Source: Marivirga harenae (GTDB taxonomy: Bacteria > Bacteroidota > Bacteroidia > Cytophagales > Cyclobacteriaceae). Taken from it: a DNA stretch of 64,000 bases. Below are positions 8,580 through 18,278 of this stretch, in pieces. The stretch is from positions 1,013,501 through 1,077,500 of the forward strand of contig NZ_CP130565.1 of assembly GCF_030534335.1 (NCBI RefSeq), written 5' to 3'. Within the stretch, counting starts at the first letter, position 1. Each line of letters opens with the position of its first letter. A program made the position numbers and the translations under genes. The notes under the pieces are model-generated. The model had not been told where the DNA came from. It saw nothing but the letters and a program-made list of their open reading frames with translations, and did no database searches.

Positions 8580-9593
8580 TTACCCTTTAGGCTTGTACTT
8601 TGATAGACTAAAAATTTCTTGTGCATCGTTATTTTTCATCAATTCCTGCAATGTAACGTCTGGATTATTTTTCATATACGACTGTACAATCTGCCAACCT
8701 ACCCAGATCCCTATTCTTCCTGGACATTCCTGACTAATTTCAAATGTTTTAGGCCTTTCCCCAATAAACTTATTTTTCATGAAATGACTGGTTTCATAGA
8801 GTAAGTCATTCTCTAAAAAATTAGCCCATATTATGTGCTCATTTTTATTAATGTCCTCCATTTCTTTGGCCGTGTAACCAATCAATAATGAATCCGAAGT
8901 ACATGGAATAGTCATTTTGGTCATATAGTAAGATTTTCCATAAAAAACCATGTCCGCTAAAAGCGTTTGATCGCTTTGATCCGTTTCATTTTGCTTTTGG
9001 GTGAGCAACAACATGGTCATAGGAACGATATATTCCTTTTCGTAGCGCATTAATATGTACTCAGGGACACCATTGGGAACATAAGCCGCATCGGGACCTA
9101 GGAAATAATCGGCTGCAATACTAATTAAACTATCTGAAACAAATAAATCCTTTTGTAAGCCCGCTAATACGATTTCTAACTCAGGTACCACTACTTCTGG
9201 ATAGTAGTTTTTGTAATATCTAAATGCTAATTCAAATTCAGACTTCAAGCCTTCAAAATCATCAAAATTATTTTTCACTTGTTGGTAAAGTGTGTCCTTA
9301 TATGCAGGATTTGAGAAAATATTTACCATGTTCTTTGCCACAATTGAGTCTTGCCCATACCTTCTTCTTTCAAAAAAGTAATCCGCAATAAAAGGATGCT
9401 TTTGAATGAATTCTAACGCTTCATTTTGAGTATCGCTACCGATCATGTCATCTGTTAGATCTTTAAGAGGTATATTCACGTCAATATTACTAATATTTGG
9501 TGCCTCTTCGCAAAAATCATCTTTATGTGAGCAAGCTGAAAAAACAATCAAAGAGATTAAAGAAGTAAGTATATAATATTTATTACTTTGCAT
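8580..9593 (-). CDS. gldB: Gliding motility lipoprotein GldB-like
   Basis: A 337-residue lipoprotein with signal peptide and lipobox (FSAC, Cys21). Segments resembling GldB include FRYYKNYYPEVVVPELE near 125-140, YFLGPDAAYVPNGVPEYILMR near 163-185, and the C-terminal GIWVGWQIVQSYM followed by SKYKPKG. GldB is a lipoprotein required for gliding and type IX secretion in Flavobacterium. It lies head to head with a PorT-type barrel gene only 44 bp away, which supports an envelope function. The flanking genes are not other gld genes, as is usual for the scattered gld set. I place it by remembered motifs, so a GldB-related paralogue is possible. Confidence 0.78.
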   Translation of the reverse strand: MQSNKYYILTSLISLIVFSACSHKDDFCEEAPNISNIDVNIPLKDLTDDMIGSDTQNEALEFIQKHPFIADYFFERRRYGQDSIVAKNMVNIFSNPAYKDTLYQQVKNNFDDFEGLKSEFELAFRYYKNYYPEVVVPELEIVLAGLQKDLFVSDSLISIAADYFLGPDAAYVPNGVPEYILMRYEKEYIVPMTMLLLTQKQNETDQSDQTLLADMVFYGKSYYMTKMTIPCTSDSLLIGYTAKEMEDINKNEHIIWANFLENDLLYETSHFMKNKFIGERPKTFEISQECPGRIGIWVGWQIVQSYMKNNPDVTLQELMKNNDAQEIFSLSKYKPKG

Positions 9594-9604
9594 ATGTCAT
9601 TAAT

Positions 9605-9612
9605 TATATTTG
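9605..9612 (+). promoter_or_regulatory. TAnnTTTG -7 element for the PorT-type barrel gene
   Basis: TATATTTG lies 25 bases before the ATG at 9638, with TTTG at 9587-9590 as a possible -33 element, inside the 44-bp divergent spacer. Confidence 0.5.
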
Positions 9613-9637
9613 TCTTGAATATCAAAACCCAAAATAA

Positions 9638-10258
9638 ATGAAAAAATTGCTCTTTTCTGCCATATTCCTGTTTTCAGTTTACATAACTGAAGCGCAAGTG
9701 AGGTTTGGATTTAAAGCTGCGCCAAATATTTCTTTTAATAGAATAGAGTCAGAGGCTGATAATACCGATTTTAGAACAGATGGAGTTGGCCTTAAATTTC
9801 AATTGGGTCCAGTTTTCGATTTCGAGTTTAAAGAGAATCATTATTTCAGTACTGGGATAATATTTACGTCCAAGCGATCAACTTTTGTGGCCGATTCAAT
9901 GAATAATACTTATCAAGAAGCATATAATCCGCAGTATTTACAGCTTCCAATAACATTAAAATTATTCACTGAGGAAGTAGGCTTGGACAAGAAAATCTAT
10001 TTCCAATTTGGCGGCACAGTTGATTTCATGACCAATAGCGAGGGCGAAGAGGAAAACATTGTTCAAAGCTTTAAATTCTTTGATTTGAATTCTTTATTGG
10101 CAATTGGATTAGAATACGGAATCGGCATAAATACAAAAATATTTGGAGGAATCGTTTACCAACGAGGTTTATTAAATGTTATCAAAGACAATGCTTATGG
10201 CGATAATTTTAAATTGAGAAATGACTTCGTAGGTTTAGAAATTGGCATTATCTTTTAG
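9638..10258 (+). CDS. PorT-family outer-membrane beta-barrel protein
   Basis: A 206-residue protein with a signal peptide (cleavage likely after TEAQ, about residue 20) and then alternating hydrophobic and polar residues typical of an eight-stranded barrel. It starts with VRFGFKAAPNISFNR and ends in a terminal phenylalanine (GLEIGIIF), the usual outer-membrane insertion signal. It belongs to the broad PorT/outer_membrane beta-barrel group; PorT proper works in type IX secretion, but many relatives do not, so I withhold a gene symbol. The divergent neighbour is gldB-like. Its TAG overlaps the stop of the convergent transglycosylase by four bases. Confidence 0.75.
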   Translation: MKKLLFSAIFLFSVYITEAQVRFGFKAAPNISFNRIESEADNTDFRTDGVGLKFQLGPVFDFEFKENHYFSTGIIFTSKRSTFVADSMNNTYQEAYNPQYLQLPITLKLFTEEVGLDKKIYFQFGGTVDFMTNSEGEEENIVQSFKFFDLNSLLAIGLEYGIGINTKIFGGIVYQRGLLNVIKDNAYGDNFKLRNDFVGLEIGIIF

Positions 10259-11181
10259 TCTCCTATTGGTAAGTTAATTACATAGTATTCATTTCTTCCA
10301 ATTCTGATGTCATCATCTTGAATCCATGGGTTGTAAATTCTAAGGGTTTTATAAGTTGTATTTTGCCCTCTGGAGTAATCCACCCAATTTGTGGAATTGC
10401 GAACCGTATCAGTTCGATAGCTATAGGGTTCATACAAATGCTCTTTGCTTATATCCAATCCGTAATCTTGAGGACTTTCAAAAATTTGTTTGATTGCCAA
10501 AATTCTAAACACATAACGTGAAGTTTCATCATTTAGCATTAAATCATAATAGCTATTGTCTACTTTTTGATTGTCTAAAGCATTTTGCATGCCCCGCATT
10601 CCTCTATTATATGAAGCAGCTACTAAAGTCCAATTCCCGAATTTGTCATAGGCTCTTTTTAAATATTTGCAGGCGGCCTCGGTTGATTTTACGGGATGAT
10701 AGCGCTCATCCACATCTCTATTAATTTCTAAGCCATATTCCTTCCCAGTGCTTTTCAAGATTTGCCAAAAACCTACAGCACCTGCGTAACTAGTAACATT
10801 TTCTAGTCCACTTTCAATTAGAGCCAAGTATTTAAAGTCATCTGGAACCCCATTTTTTTCTAAAATCGGTTCAATTACCGGAAACCAACGATTGGCTCGC
10901 TTAAACAAAAATATAGTATTATTATGCCAATAGGAATTGATATGCAATTCTTTGTCTAATCGTTCTTTCACATCATCTATATGCAATGGCACTGGTTCTC
11001 CGGCAAGGTCGATTTCCTCAGGTAGCGGAATGGTTTTAGCATTCTTGAAAGCAATCGGTCGGACCGGTTCCATGATTGGCTTGTCCCTTTCTGTTCCTCT
11101 TTGATTCCCGAAAAAAGCAACAATCAGGAAAGTGACCAAAGATGCTATTGAAATATAAAGTGCTAATCTGCTATCTGACAT
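10255..11181 (-). CDS. Membrane-anchored lytic transglycosylase (SLT domain)
   Basis: A 308-residue protein with one N-terminal membrane helix (about 7-25), so the rest is periplasmic. The SLT fold covers about 100-230: catalytic Glu123 in ALIESGL, then SYAGAVGFWQI (131-141), and AASYNRGM later. These are the conserved motifs of family 1 lytic transglycosylases (Slt/MltD type), which cleave the glycan strands of peptidoglycan to 1,6-anhydro ends. There is no LysM repeat, unlike full-length MltD. It is followed 24 bp upstream by the LOG-family gene in the same direction, probably co-transcribed. Confidence 0.9.
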   Translation of the reverse strand: MSDSRLALYISIASLVTFLIVAFFGNQRGTERDKPIMEPVRPIAFKNAKTIPLPEEIDLAGEPVPLHIDDVKERLDKELHINSYWHNNTIFLFKRANRWFPVIEPILEKNGVPDDFKYLALIESGLENVTSYAGAVGFWQILKSTGKEYGLEINRDVDERYHPVKSTEAACKYLKRAYDKFGNWTLVAASYNRGMRGMQNALDNQKVDNSYYDLMLNDETSRYVFRILAIKQIFESPQDYGLDISKEHLYEPYSYRTDTVRNSTNWVDYSRGQNTTYKTLRIYNPWIQDDDIRIGRNEYYVINLPIGD

Positions 11182-11205
11182 AAGGAATTGCTTCTGTTAA
11201 AGAAT

Positions 11206-11937
11206 TTAGAAATTTGGCGAAAGCATAAACTGTGAGTAGAAATTATCAATTACTTTTACAGCTTCAGTTGGTGTATCCACAACCGTGAACAATTCCATGT
11301 CCTCAGGGCTCACATTATTTTCAGCTTCAATTAAGGTTTCTTTTATCCAATCGATTAAACCTGACCAGAATTTTTTTCCTACCAAAACGATTGGGAACCG
11401 CCCAATTTTATGGGTTTGAATTAATGTCAAGGCTTCAAAAAGTTCATCCATTGTGCCAAATCCACCTGGCATAACCACAAAACCTTGAGCATATTTAACA
11501 AACATTACTTTTCTAACGAAGAAATAATCAAATGTTATCAATTTATCAGGATCGATGTAGATATTATTGAATTGCTCAAATGGTAGTACAATATTGAGCC
11601 CTACTGATTTTCCATTTTCACTTTTAGCCCCTTTATTTCCTGCTTCCATTATTCCAGGGCCACCTCCAGTAATTACTCCGTAGCCATGACGAACTAATTT
11701 TGCTGCTACTTCTTCGGCCATCTTGTAATAGGGATGATCGGGCTTTGTTCTAGCAGAACCAAAAACAGAAACACATGGACCTATTTTGGAAAGCTTTTCA
11801 AAACCCTCTACAAATTCAGACATGATTTTAAAAATTGCCCAAGAATCCGAGCTTTTAATTTCGTTCCAATCTCTGTCTTTGAATGCCTTTCTTATTTTAT
11901 TTAATTCTAGTTTATCTTCGTTATTTGATTCGCTCAT
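11206..11937 (-). CDS. LOG-family nucleotide hydrolase (TIGR00730 type)
   Basis: A 243-residue cytoplasmic protein with a Rossmann-like LOG fold. The two signature motifs are clear: GGGPGIMEA at 91-99 and PGGFGTMDE at 157-165, which form the nucleotide-monophosphate site. Family members hydrolyse nucleoside 5'-monophosphates to release a free base, known as cytokinin-activating LONELY GUY enzymes or as PpnN-like pyrimidine/purine nucleosidases. The physiological substrate here is unknown. It precedes the lytic transglycosylase in the same transcript direction. Confidence 0.88.
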   Translation of the reverse strand: MSESNNEDKLELNKIRKAFKDRDWNEIKSSDSWAIFKIMSEFVEGFEKLSKIGPCVSVFGSARTKPDHPYYKMAEEVAAKLVRHGYGVITGGGPGIMEAGNKGAKSENGKSVGLNIVLPFEQFNNIYIDPDKLITFDYFFVRKVMFVKYAQGFVVMPGGFGTMDELFEALTLIQTHKIGRFPIVLVGKKFWSGLIDWIKETLIEAENNVSPEDMELFTVVDTPTEAVKVIDNFYSQFMLSPNF

Positions 11938-12021
11938 TCTTACTTATGTTTAAGATTAATATAGCATTTTAATTAGTTAAAAAAATGCTCGATTTAATTT
12001 TTAAATTGAGGGTTAAATTTC

Positions 12022-12927
12022 CTATGATTGTCTTTTTTGTTTGTAATCAGAAGGTTTATTACGCTTCCATCTTTTATGTGTCCAAAGCCAAAGATGTGGA
12101 GTTTTATAGATATCCGCTTCTAGCAAACGCATATGCTTCTCAGTAATATACCCATAAGTGGTTTTATTTGGTTCCTCTGCGATCAGTTCAAAATCAATTT
12201 CATAACGAGATCGAGCTACCTTTTTAACATGTGCGTAAACTACAGCTAAGTCAAATTGCTTACTAAATTTTTCCACCCCGTAAAAAACGCCTGTTTCCCG
12301 GCCGAGGAACTGCATCCAATATGAGTTATATGGATTATTAGGTGATTGATCTGCAGCAAAACCTACTATTATATGTTCCTCTTGCCGTTTTCTTATTTCT
12401 TTATAAACATGGTCCTTAGAAATCATCAAACTCCCTTTAAACCGGGTTCGATTTTCTTTCATAAGTTTATCCATGACTTTGTTTTTCAAAGGCTTATATA
12501 TGGCTAAACCAAAAGGTTGATTACGGTCTGTCATAAAATTAAAGCCTTGTGCAGACCACTCCCAATTACCAAAATGTGGTAATGTTATCGCTAAATTGCG
12601 CTTTTGATCTAGCAGTTTTTGAATTTCTGGGCTGGTATTAATTTTATACCGTTTTTTGATTGTCCTTTTCGAAAAACTAAATGCTTTTATACTTTCAATC
12701 AATAAATCAACAAAATGGTAGTAAAACTTCTTGGCTATCTCTTTAATTTCCTTTTCAGATTTATCAGGAAAAGATTTTGATAAGTTATCCATCACTACTT
12801 TGTGACGGTAAAGTTTGAATTTAATGAAGAAGAATCCGAGTAGAGTCGAAAGTCCGTGGTAGAACCAAAACGGAATTTTACTCAAAAGCCAAAAAACAGC
12901 TTTCAAAAAATAGTATTTAGCTTTCAT
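12022..12927 (-). CDS. Lysophospholipid / lipid A acyltransferase (LpxL/HtrB family)
   Basis: A 301-residue inner-membrane-associated acyltransferase. It has a hydrophobic N-terminal anchor (about 8-35) and the catalytic H-x4-E motif at His118-Glu123 (HFGNWE), followed by AADQSPNNPY, a typical LpxL-family segment. Relatives transfer acyl chains to Kdo-lipid A on the cytoplasmic face; others acylate ornithine or other lipids, so the exact acceptor is open. It starts only three bases after the end of the MsbA-like ABC gene on the same strand, which suggests that acylation and flipping of the same lipid are co-expressed. Confidence 0.88.
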   Translation of the reverse strand: MKAKYYFLKAVFWLLSKIPFWFYHGLSTLLGFFFIKFKLYRHKVVMDNLSKSFPDKSEKEIKEIAKKFYYHFVDLLIESIKAFSFSKRTIKKRYKINTSPEIQKLLDQKRNLAITLPHFGNWEWSAQGFNFMTDRNQPFGLAIYKPLKNKVMDKLMKENRTRFKGSLMISKDHVYKEIRKRQEEHIIVGFAADQSPNNPYNSYWMQFLGRETGVFYGVEKFSKQFDLAVVYAHVKKVARSRYEIDFELIAEEPNKTTYGYITEKHMRLLEADIYKTPHLWLWTHKRWKRNKPSDYKQKRQS

Positions 12928-12930
12928 GAT

Positions 12931-14727
12931 TTAATCTTGTAATTGAAGTTTTACCAAATTGCTGTAGGTACCGTTTTCCGATTCTAGAAGTTCTTGATGG
13001 GAGCCTTCTTCAGAAATTTGTCCTTCTTTTAACACAAAAATCTTATCTACTTTGCGGATAGTGGCTAAACGATGTGCAATAATAATAGTCGTTCTATCTT
13101 TCATCAACTCATCCAATGCCTGTTGCACTAAATGTTCCGATTCTGCATCAAGTGAGGATGTGGCCTCATCTAATACTAGAATTTTTGGATCTTTTAATAT
13201 TGCTCTGGCTATTGCTATCCGCTGCCGTTGACCTCCGGACAGCTTAACGCCCCTTTCACCCACTACTGTATCTAAGCCTTCAGGAAAATCTTTAATAAAG
13301 AGCCATGCATTAGCTTTTTCGGCAGCAGCAATGACTTCTTCATCTGAAGCATCTGGTTTTCCATAAGCAATATTTTCACGAATAGACCCTCCAAATAAAA
13401 TAATTTCTTGCGGAACGATTCCGATATTTTGTCGGTAAGCTGTGATGGACAATGAATTAATATTAAGGTCATCAACTGTAATTTCACCTGAAGCCAACGG
13501 GTAAAAACGCATCAGCAATTGAATGACTGTTGATTTTCCTGCTCCACTATGTCCAACAAGGGCTACCTTTTCGCCTGCACCAACGGATAGATTCAAGCCT
13601 TGCAATACCTCCACATCTTTTCGAGTTGGATAAGAAAATTGTACATCTTTAAATTGAATTGATCCTTGAAGATGTATTTTTTCTTTTGCCTCTATTTTAA
13701 ATTCTTCTTCCTCTTGTAAAATTTCCATTACTCTTTCTGAAGCACCAATCGCTTTTTGGATTTGGCCATATAAATCTCCTAATCCGGCAATGGAACCGCC
13801 TATGAAAGTAGTATACAACACAAAACTTAATAAATCACCCACACTCATGCTACCCTCTTGCACTAAGCTAGCACCATACCACAATACTGCCACTATCCCA
13901 CCAAACATAGCAAAGATGATAAACGAAATAAAAGCACCTCGGTAGGTAGCGGATTTGAGAGCTACCTTCACTACTTTATCAAGTGATTTTCGATATCTCA
14001 AAACTTCTGTTAATTCGCTGGTGAAGGCTTTTACAATATTGATAGACTGCAAAGTTTCTTCCACAATAACATTTGCTGAGGCTAACTCTGATTGTGTTTT
14101 TTTAGATAGTTTCCTGATAAATCGGCCAAAGATCATTGCCGCAATTACTAATACAGGGAAAGTTGCTACCATAAAAATGGCTAGCTTAGGCGTAAAGTAA
14201 AAAATAATGGCAGCGCCAATTATTAAAGTTGAAACTTGTCTAATAAATTCCGCTAGTGTAACTGAAAAAGTATCTTGCAAAAGAGAAACATCGGAAGTTA
14301 TTCGACTTACTAGTTCCCCGACTCTACTTTTATCATAAAAAGTCATGGGTAGGCTCATCAACTTTGTATAAAGCTTGGCACGCATATCGGCCATAGCTCT
14401 TTCACTCACTTGAGCAAATAAATATACCCTAAAAAAAGAAAAGAAACTTTGTACGGCCAATATCCCGATTAGGATAAAAGCTACTGTATTAATCTCAGTA
14501 AAAATACCTGATGTTTTGCCCTGAGCTACATCTACTAACTTCCCCATCACATAGGGGAAACCTAAAAGTGTTGTACTTGAAATTAAAAGGAAAAATAGCC
14601 CGGCAATGAAATAGCCTTTATAGGGTTTAATAAATTGAAAAACCCCGCTGAGCTTTTTAAAATTTTCTTTATTGAGTGGCTTTTTCTCTTCCTCGTTAAG
14701 CGATTCGCTCTTTCTTCTTTTTGCCAT
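12931..14727 (-). CDS. ABC exporter, MsbA-like
   Basis: A 598-residue half-transporter with a six-helix membrane domain (about 35-330) and ATPase domain (about 355-595). Walker A is GHSGAGKST, the signature LSGGQRQR, Walker B ILVLDEAT, and the switch AHRLAT. The strongest clue to role is its neighbour: the LpxL-type acyltransferase follows after three bases, as expected for a lipid A flippase unit. A second MsbA-like protein is encoded at 48089-49915, so which one carries the essential lipid A flippase activity cannot be decided. The N-terminal 20 residues are basic and polar. Confidence 0.9.
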   Translation of the reverse strand: MAKRRKSESLNEEEKKPLNKENFKKLSGVFQFIKPYKGYFIAGLFFLLISSTTLLGFPYVMGKLVDVAQGKTSGIFTEINTVAFILIGILAVQSFFSFFRVYLFAQVSERAMADMRAKLYTKLMSLPMTFYDKSRVGELVSRITSDVSLLQDTFSVTLAEFIRQVSTLIIGAAIIFYFTPKLAIFMVATFPVLVIAAMIFGRFIRKLSKKTQSELASANVIVEETLQSINIVKAFTSELTEVLRYRKSLDKVVKVALKSATYRGAFISFIIFAMFGGIVAVLWYGASLVQEGSMSVGDLLSFVLYTTFIGGSIAGLGDLYGQIQKAIGASERVMEILQEEEEFKIEAKEKIHLQGSIQFKDVQFSYPTRKDVEVLQGLNLSVGAGEKVALVGHSGAGKSTVIQLLMRFYPLASGEITVDDLNINSLSITAYRQNIGIVPQEIILFGGSIRENIAYGKPDASDEEVIAAAEKANAWLFIKDFPEGLDTVVGERGVKLSGGQRQRIAIARAILKDPKILVLDEATSSLDAESEHLVQQALDELMKDRTTIIIAHRLATIRKVDKIFVLKEGQISEEGSHQELLESENGTYSNLVKLQLQD

Positions 14728-14792
14728 TCTGATTTACTGTCGATTGCTAAAAATTAAACCACGCAAAGGTACAATAGTTCTTTCATAATGAC

Positions 14793-16829
14793 TTATTTTT
14801 TTGCAGCGAACTTTTCCTTGCCCTCTTCAAGAAAATCTACAAACTTACTGATACTTCTTTCATAAGCGATTGGCTCAACCAACAATTCTCCATTTGTATC
14901 CAAGAGAACATAATATGGCTGTGCATTATTGTTGAAACGAGTGATCTGAAAATCGGCATTTTGCTTACCAATTGATTTTTTCACTTTTCCGTCATATTCA
15001 CTGGTGTACCATTCGCTTTCAGGTAATTCAGTTTTTTCATCCACATAAAGAGCCAACATCACATAATCGTTTTTTAATCGGCTCAAAACTTTTGGATCTG
15101 ACCAAACTCTAGCCTCCATTTCACGGCAGTTCACACATCCGTGACCAGTGAAATCTACAAAAATTGGTTTTCCTTGCTCTTTTGCACAGGCTAATGCTTG
15201 CTCATAGTCGAAGTAACCTTTAATCCCATGTGGAAAATGGAGCATATCTCCGTATTTAGGCTCTTCGCATAATTGATCTTCAGCACTTATAGCTCCCGAG
15301 CCTCCGCTGTTTTCCCGGATCAATGTTGGCAAATCAAAATCATGAGAGCTCATAGGAGGAAGATAGCCAGATAATGCTTTTAAAGGCGCGCCAAATAAAC
15401 CTGGGATCATATAGAGTACAAAGCTGAAAGTCACGATACTCAACATCAACCTTCCCACGGATAATTTTTCAATTGGGCTGTCTCCCGGTAATCTCAATTT
15501 ACCCAATAGATATAATCCTAGGAAAGCAAAGATCACAATCCAAAGCACTAAATAGATGTCTCTGTCTAAGATTCCCCAATGATAAACTTGGTCGGCTATG
15601 CTTAAGAATTTTAACCCTAGGGCTAATTCTAAGAATCCTAGCACTACTTTTACTGAATTTAGCCATCCACCTGATTTTGGTAAATTATTTAGCCATTCAG
15701 GGAAAATAGCAAAAAGCGTAAATGGAATAGCAAAAGCCAAACTAAAGGCAAACATCCCTAATAAGGGTTTAATTACCATTCCTCCAGCAGATTCTACTAA
15801 AATACTGCCTACAATCGGACCAGTACAGCTGAATGAAACCAAAACCAAAGTGAAAGCCATAAAGAAAACGCCTCCTAAACCACCTTTATCAGCTTTAGCA
15901 TCCACTTTATTGACAAAGCTAGAAGGTAAATTGATTTCAAAAAGACCCAAAAATGATAAGGCAAAAATGAAGAATACCAAAAAGAAAAATACATTTGGAA
16001 TCCAATGCGTGCTGAGCCAATTGGCAAATTCAGGACCATTAATTACCGCAATAATAGTTCCTGCAACCACGTAAATTACGATAATTGATAACCCATAAAT
16101 CACTGCTTGACGAATGGCTCCTGCTCTGGTTTTAGCTTTTCCAGTAAAGAATGTCACCGTCATAGGAATCATAGGAAAAACACAAGGCGTTAATAATGCG
16201 GCTAATCCGGCTAAAAAAGCCACTAACATAAACCCTAAGAGGGAATAAGGAGAGTTAGAATCCTTTTGTTGAAGGTCAATTAATTTTTTTTTACCTTCTT
16301 TTTGGGATTGATCAGATGATGATTCTTGTTTTTTATCTTTCTGAATTGAGCTTGTTGATGATTTAGTTTTCTTTCCAAATGAGAAGTCATCACTAAATGG
16401 AATACATTTTCCGTCAACATCAGAACAGACTTGGTAGCTATTACTAGTCTCTATTATAAAAGGAATTTCTTTTACAATAACTTTTTGCTGGAATTCTCCT
16501 TTCCCTTTAAAATAAGTATAATCTCCCTCCCATATTTCATCATAACCTTCCGAAGGATTGATTGGGATAATACTATCCAATAATTGATAAGAATCATCCT
16601 CCACAAAATCAAATTCTGTAAGCATTGGACCTAAATCAGGATCAAAGTCGGAAGAATATAAATACCAATTTTGATCTATTTCTGCTCTGAACGAAAGCGT
16701 AGCTGTATCGCCTACTTCTAAATTTTCCTCTAAAATGGAGCTTTCCCAACTGATGGGTTTAATAACTTGGGCAAAGGTGTTTTGCAAAAATAAACCCACC
16801 AAAAGTAGGCTGTAAACTAAATATCTCAT
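14793..16829 (-). CDS. dsbD: Thiol:disulfide interchange protein DsbD
   Basis: A 678-residue inner-membrane reductant carrier passing electrons from cytoplasmic thioredoxin to the periplasm. Signal peptide 1-20; periplasmic alpha domain about 25-150 with a Cys pair at 135 and 142; a Ser/Lys/Gln-rich linker about 155-190; eight-helix CcdA-like core about 195-500 with Cys216 in LTPCVFPMIPMT and a second Cys in FSCTGPIVG; C-terminal thioredoxin-like gamma domain with CVNC at 565-568. All three redox pairs are thus visible. Only the start of the gene has a promoter-like element (16858-16865). The neighbour on the other strand is a small membrane protein. Confidence 0.94.
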   Translation of the reverse strand: MRYLVYSLLLVGLFLQNTFAQVIKPISWESSILEENLEVGDTATLSFRAEIDQNWYLYSSDFDPDLGPMLTEFDFVEDDSYQLLDSIIPINPSEGYDEIWEGDYTYFKGKGEFQQKVIVKEIPFIIETSNSYQVCSDVDGKCIPFSDDFSFGKKTKSSTSSIQKDKKQESSSDQSQKEGKKKLIDLQQKDSNSPYSLLGFMLVAFLAGLAALLTPCVFPMIPMTVTFFTGKAKTRAGAIRQAVIYGLSIIVIYVVAGTIIAVINGPEFANWLSTHWIPNVFFFLVFFIFALSFLGLFEINLPSSFVNKVDAKADKGGLGGVFFMAFTLVLVSFSCTGPIVGSILVESAGGMVIKPLLGMFAFSLAFAIPFTLFAIFPEWLNNLPKSGGWLNSVKVVLGFLELALGLKFLSIADQVYHWGILDRDIYLVLWIVIFAFLGLYLLGKLRLPGDSPIEKLSVGRLMLSIVTFSFVLYMIPGLFGAPLKALSGYLPPMSSHDFDLPTLIRENSGGSGAISAEDQLCEEPKYGDMLHFPHGIKGYFDYEQALACAKEQGKPIFVDFTGHGCVNCREMEARVWSDPKVLSRLKNDYVMLALYVDEKTELPESEWYTSEYDGKVKKSIGKQNADFQITRFNNNAQPYYVLLDTNGELLVEPIAYERSISKFVDFLEEGKEKFAAKK

Positions 16830-16857
16830 AAACTTTTAATAAGGCCTGTTCGTCTTA

Positions 16858-16865
16858 CAAAAATA
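16858..16865 (-). promoter_or_regulatory. TAnnTTTG -7 element for dsbD
   Basis: TATTTTTG on the minus strand, 28 bases before the dsbD ATG. I found no clear TTG at the expected -33 position. Confidence 0.4.
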
Positions 16866-16912
16866 AAACACGAAGATAGTTAATTTTTGTTGGACGTAAA
16901 GTAACTAATGTC

Positions 16913-17143
16913 ATGCAGGCGATAAAACGTAAATGGTTAATTTTCTCAATTCTAGGATTAATATTAATCGGGGCTGGTTTAAGCTTGGCGATTGATGCCG
17001 GTTTTTACCGAATGCAACATAGAGACGGATTAGAATGGATTTATTATGGAACCTTTGCTCTATTGGTATTTAATTCGGGATTATGCTGTTTTGGGCAAGG
17101 GGTAATTTATAAAATAAAGCTTGATCATCTAGCGGAGAATTAA
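16913..17143 (+). CDS. Small two-span membrane protein (76 aa)
   Basis: ATG 16913 opens 76 codons. Residues 7-27 (WLIFSILGLILIGAGLSLAID) and 44-63 (YGTFALLVFNSGLCCFGQGV) are membrane helices, joined by a polar loop that includes RMQHRDGLEW. The N-terminus is basic (QAIKRKW), so both ends should be cytoplasmic. It is divergent from dsbD, 83 bp away, and convergent with acr3. I do not recognise the family; the size, helix pattern and coding-like composition support a real gene. Confidence 0.7.
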   Translation: MQAIKRKWLIFSILGLILIGAGLSLAIDAGFYRMQHRDGLEWIYYGTFALLVFNSGLCCFGQGVIYKIKLDHLAEN

Positions 17144-17220
17144 AAATACATGTCATTCCATTATGCAAGTTTTGTTTTCCTGAGTTGGGGGCTAACCGAC
17201 CGAAAATTGATCAAGCAATT

Positions 17221-17239
17221 TTACAATACGTAATTGTAA
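17221..17239 (-). terminator. Hairpin just after the acr3 stop
   Basis: TTACAAT and ATTGTAA form a perfect 7-bp stem around ACGTA, two bases after the acr3 stop and in the convergent spacer. It is AT-rich and lacks a strong T-run, so termination is only suggested. Confidence 0.35.
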
Positions 17240-17240
17240 T

Positions 17241-18278
17241 CTAATACTTCCATTTATTGGCCAATGCCACTAAAGAAAGCATGACTGGTACCTCCACTAA
17301 AACCCCCACAACCGTTACTAATGCAGCCGGGCTTTGCAATCCGAACAAAGCTATGGCTACTGCCACTGCCAATTCAAAGAAATTACTGGCCCCGATCATA
17401 GCTGCTGGTGAGCAAACCGCATGTGATAATTTTAATTTCCTTCCTGCAAACCAAGCAATGAAAAATATCAAATAGGTCTGAAGAATTAGTGGAACAGCAA
17501 TCAATAAAATAATGATAGGATTTTCTATTATGTTCGGTCCCTGAAATGCAAATAAAAGAATCAAGGTCAAAAGCAATGCAATTATGCTAACAGGCTTGAA
17601 TTTTGGTAAAAATATTTCTTGAAACCACTTTTCACCTTTTTGTGCCACTATGATTTTATTGGTAATTACTCCAGCTACCAAAGGGATTACCACAAAAATT
17701 ATGATGCTTGCTGCCAATGTTCCATAAGGGATGGAGACATTTGTAATACCTAGAAGAAAACCTACTAGAGGAATGAAAGCAACTAAAATTATCAGGTCAT
17801 TAACCGAAACTTGCACTAGCGTATAATTGGGATCGCCATCGGTTAGATATGACCATACGAAAACCATAGCCGTACAAGGTGCCGCACCTAATAAAATAGC
17901 TCCTGCAATATATTCTCCAGCCATTTCAGGCTCAATAAAGGCTGAATACAAATGCTCAAAAAATATCCAAGCGAAAAATGCCATTGTAAAAGGCTTGATG
18001 AGCCAGTTGATAATAACTGTCATAATCAATCCTTTTGGCGCTTTTCCCACACCTTTTATGCTGGAGAAATCGATTTGCAGCATCATTGGATAAATCATCA
18101 TCCATACTAAAATGGCGATAGGTAAGTTAACTTTATAAATTTCCAACTCGCTAAGGATAGTGATATCCTCTCCAGCTAAATATCCAATAAGGATTCCGAC
18201 AGCAATACATAAGGCTACCCAAACGCTCAAATAACGTTCGAAAAATGCCATTTTCTTTTTCCCTGATTGTTCAGTCAT
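17241..18278 (-). CDS. acr3: Arsenite efflux transporter, ACR3 family
   Basis: A 345-residue inner-membrane carrier with ten predicted helices. Family motifs include WMMIYPMMLQIDF near 55-67, AAPCTAMVFVWSYL near 132-145 (containing the Cys essential in ACR3 proteins), and the late AAMIGASNFFELAVAVAIALFG segment. It exports As(III) using the membrane potential or proton gradient. The start overlaps the stop of the arsenate-reductase-like gene by ATGA, so the two are translationally coupled. It is the last gene of the arsenic cluster. Confidence 0.95.
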   Translation of the reverse strand: MTEQSGKKKMAFFERYLSVWVALCIAVGILIGYLAGEDITILSELEIYKVNLPIAILVWMMIYPMMLQIDFSSIKGVGKAPKGLIMTVIINWLIKPFTMAFFAWIFFEHLYSAFIEPEMAGEYIAGAILLGAAPCTAMVFVWSYLTDGDPNYTLVQVSVNDLIILVAFIPLVGFLLGITNVSIPYGTLAASIIIFVVIPLVAGVITNKIIVAQKGEKWFQEIFLPKFKPVSIIALLLTLILLFAFQGPNIIENPIIILLIAVPLILQTYLIFFIAWFAGRKLKLSHAVCSPAAMIGASNFFELAVAVAIALFGLQSPAALVTVVGVLVEVPVMLSLVALANKWKY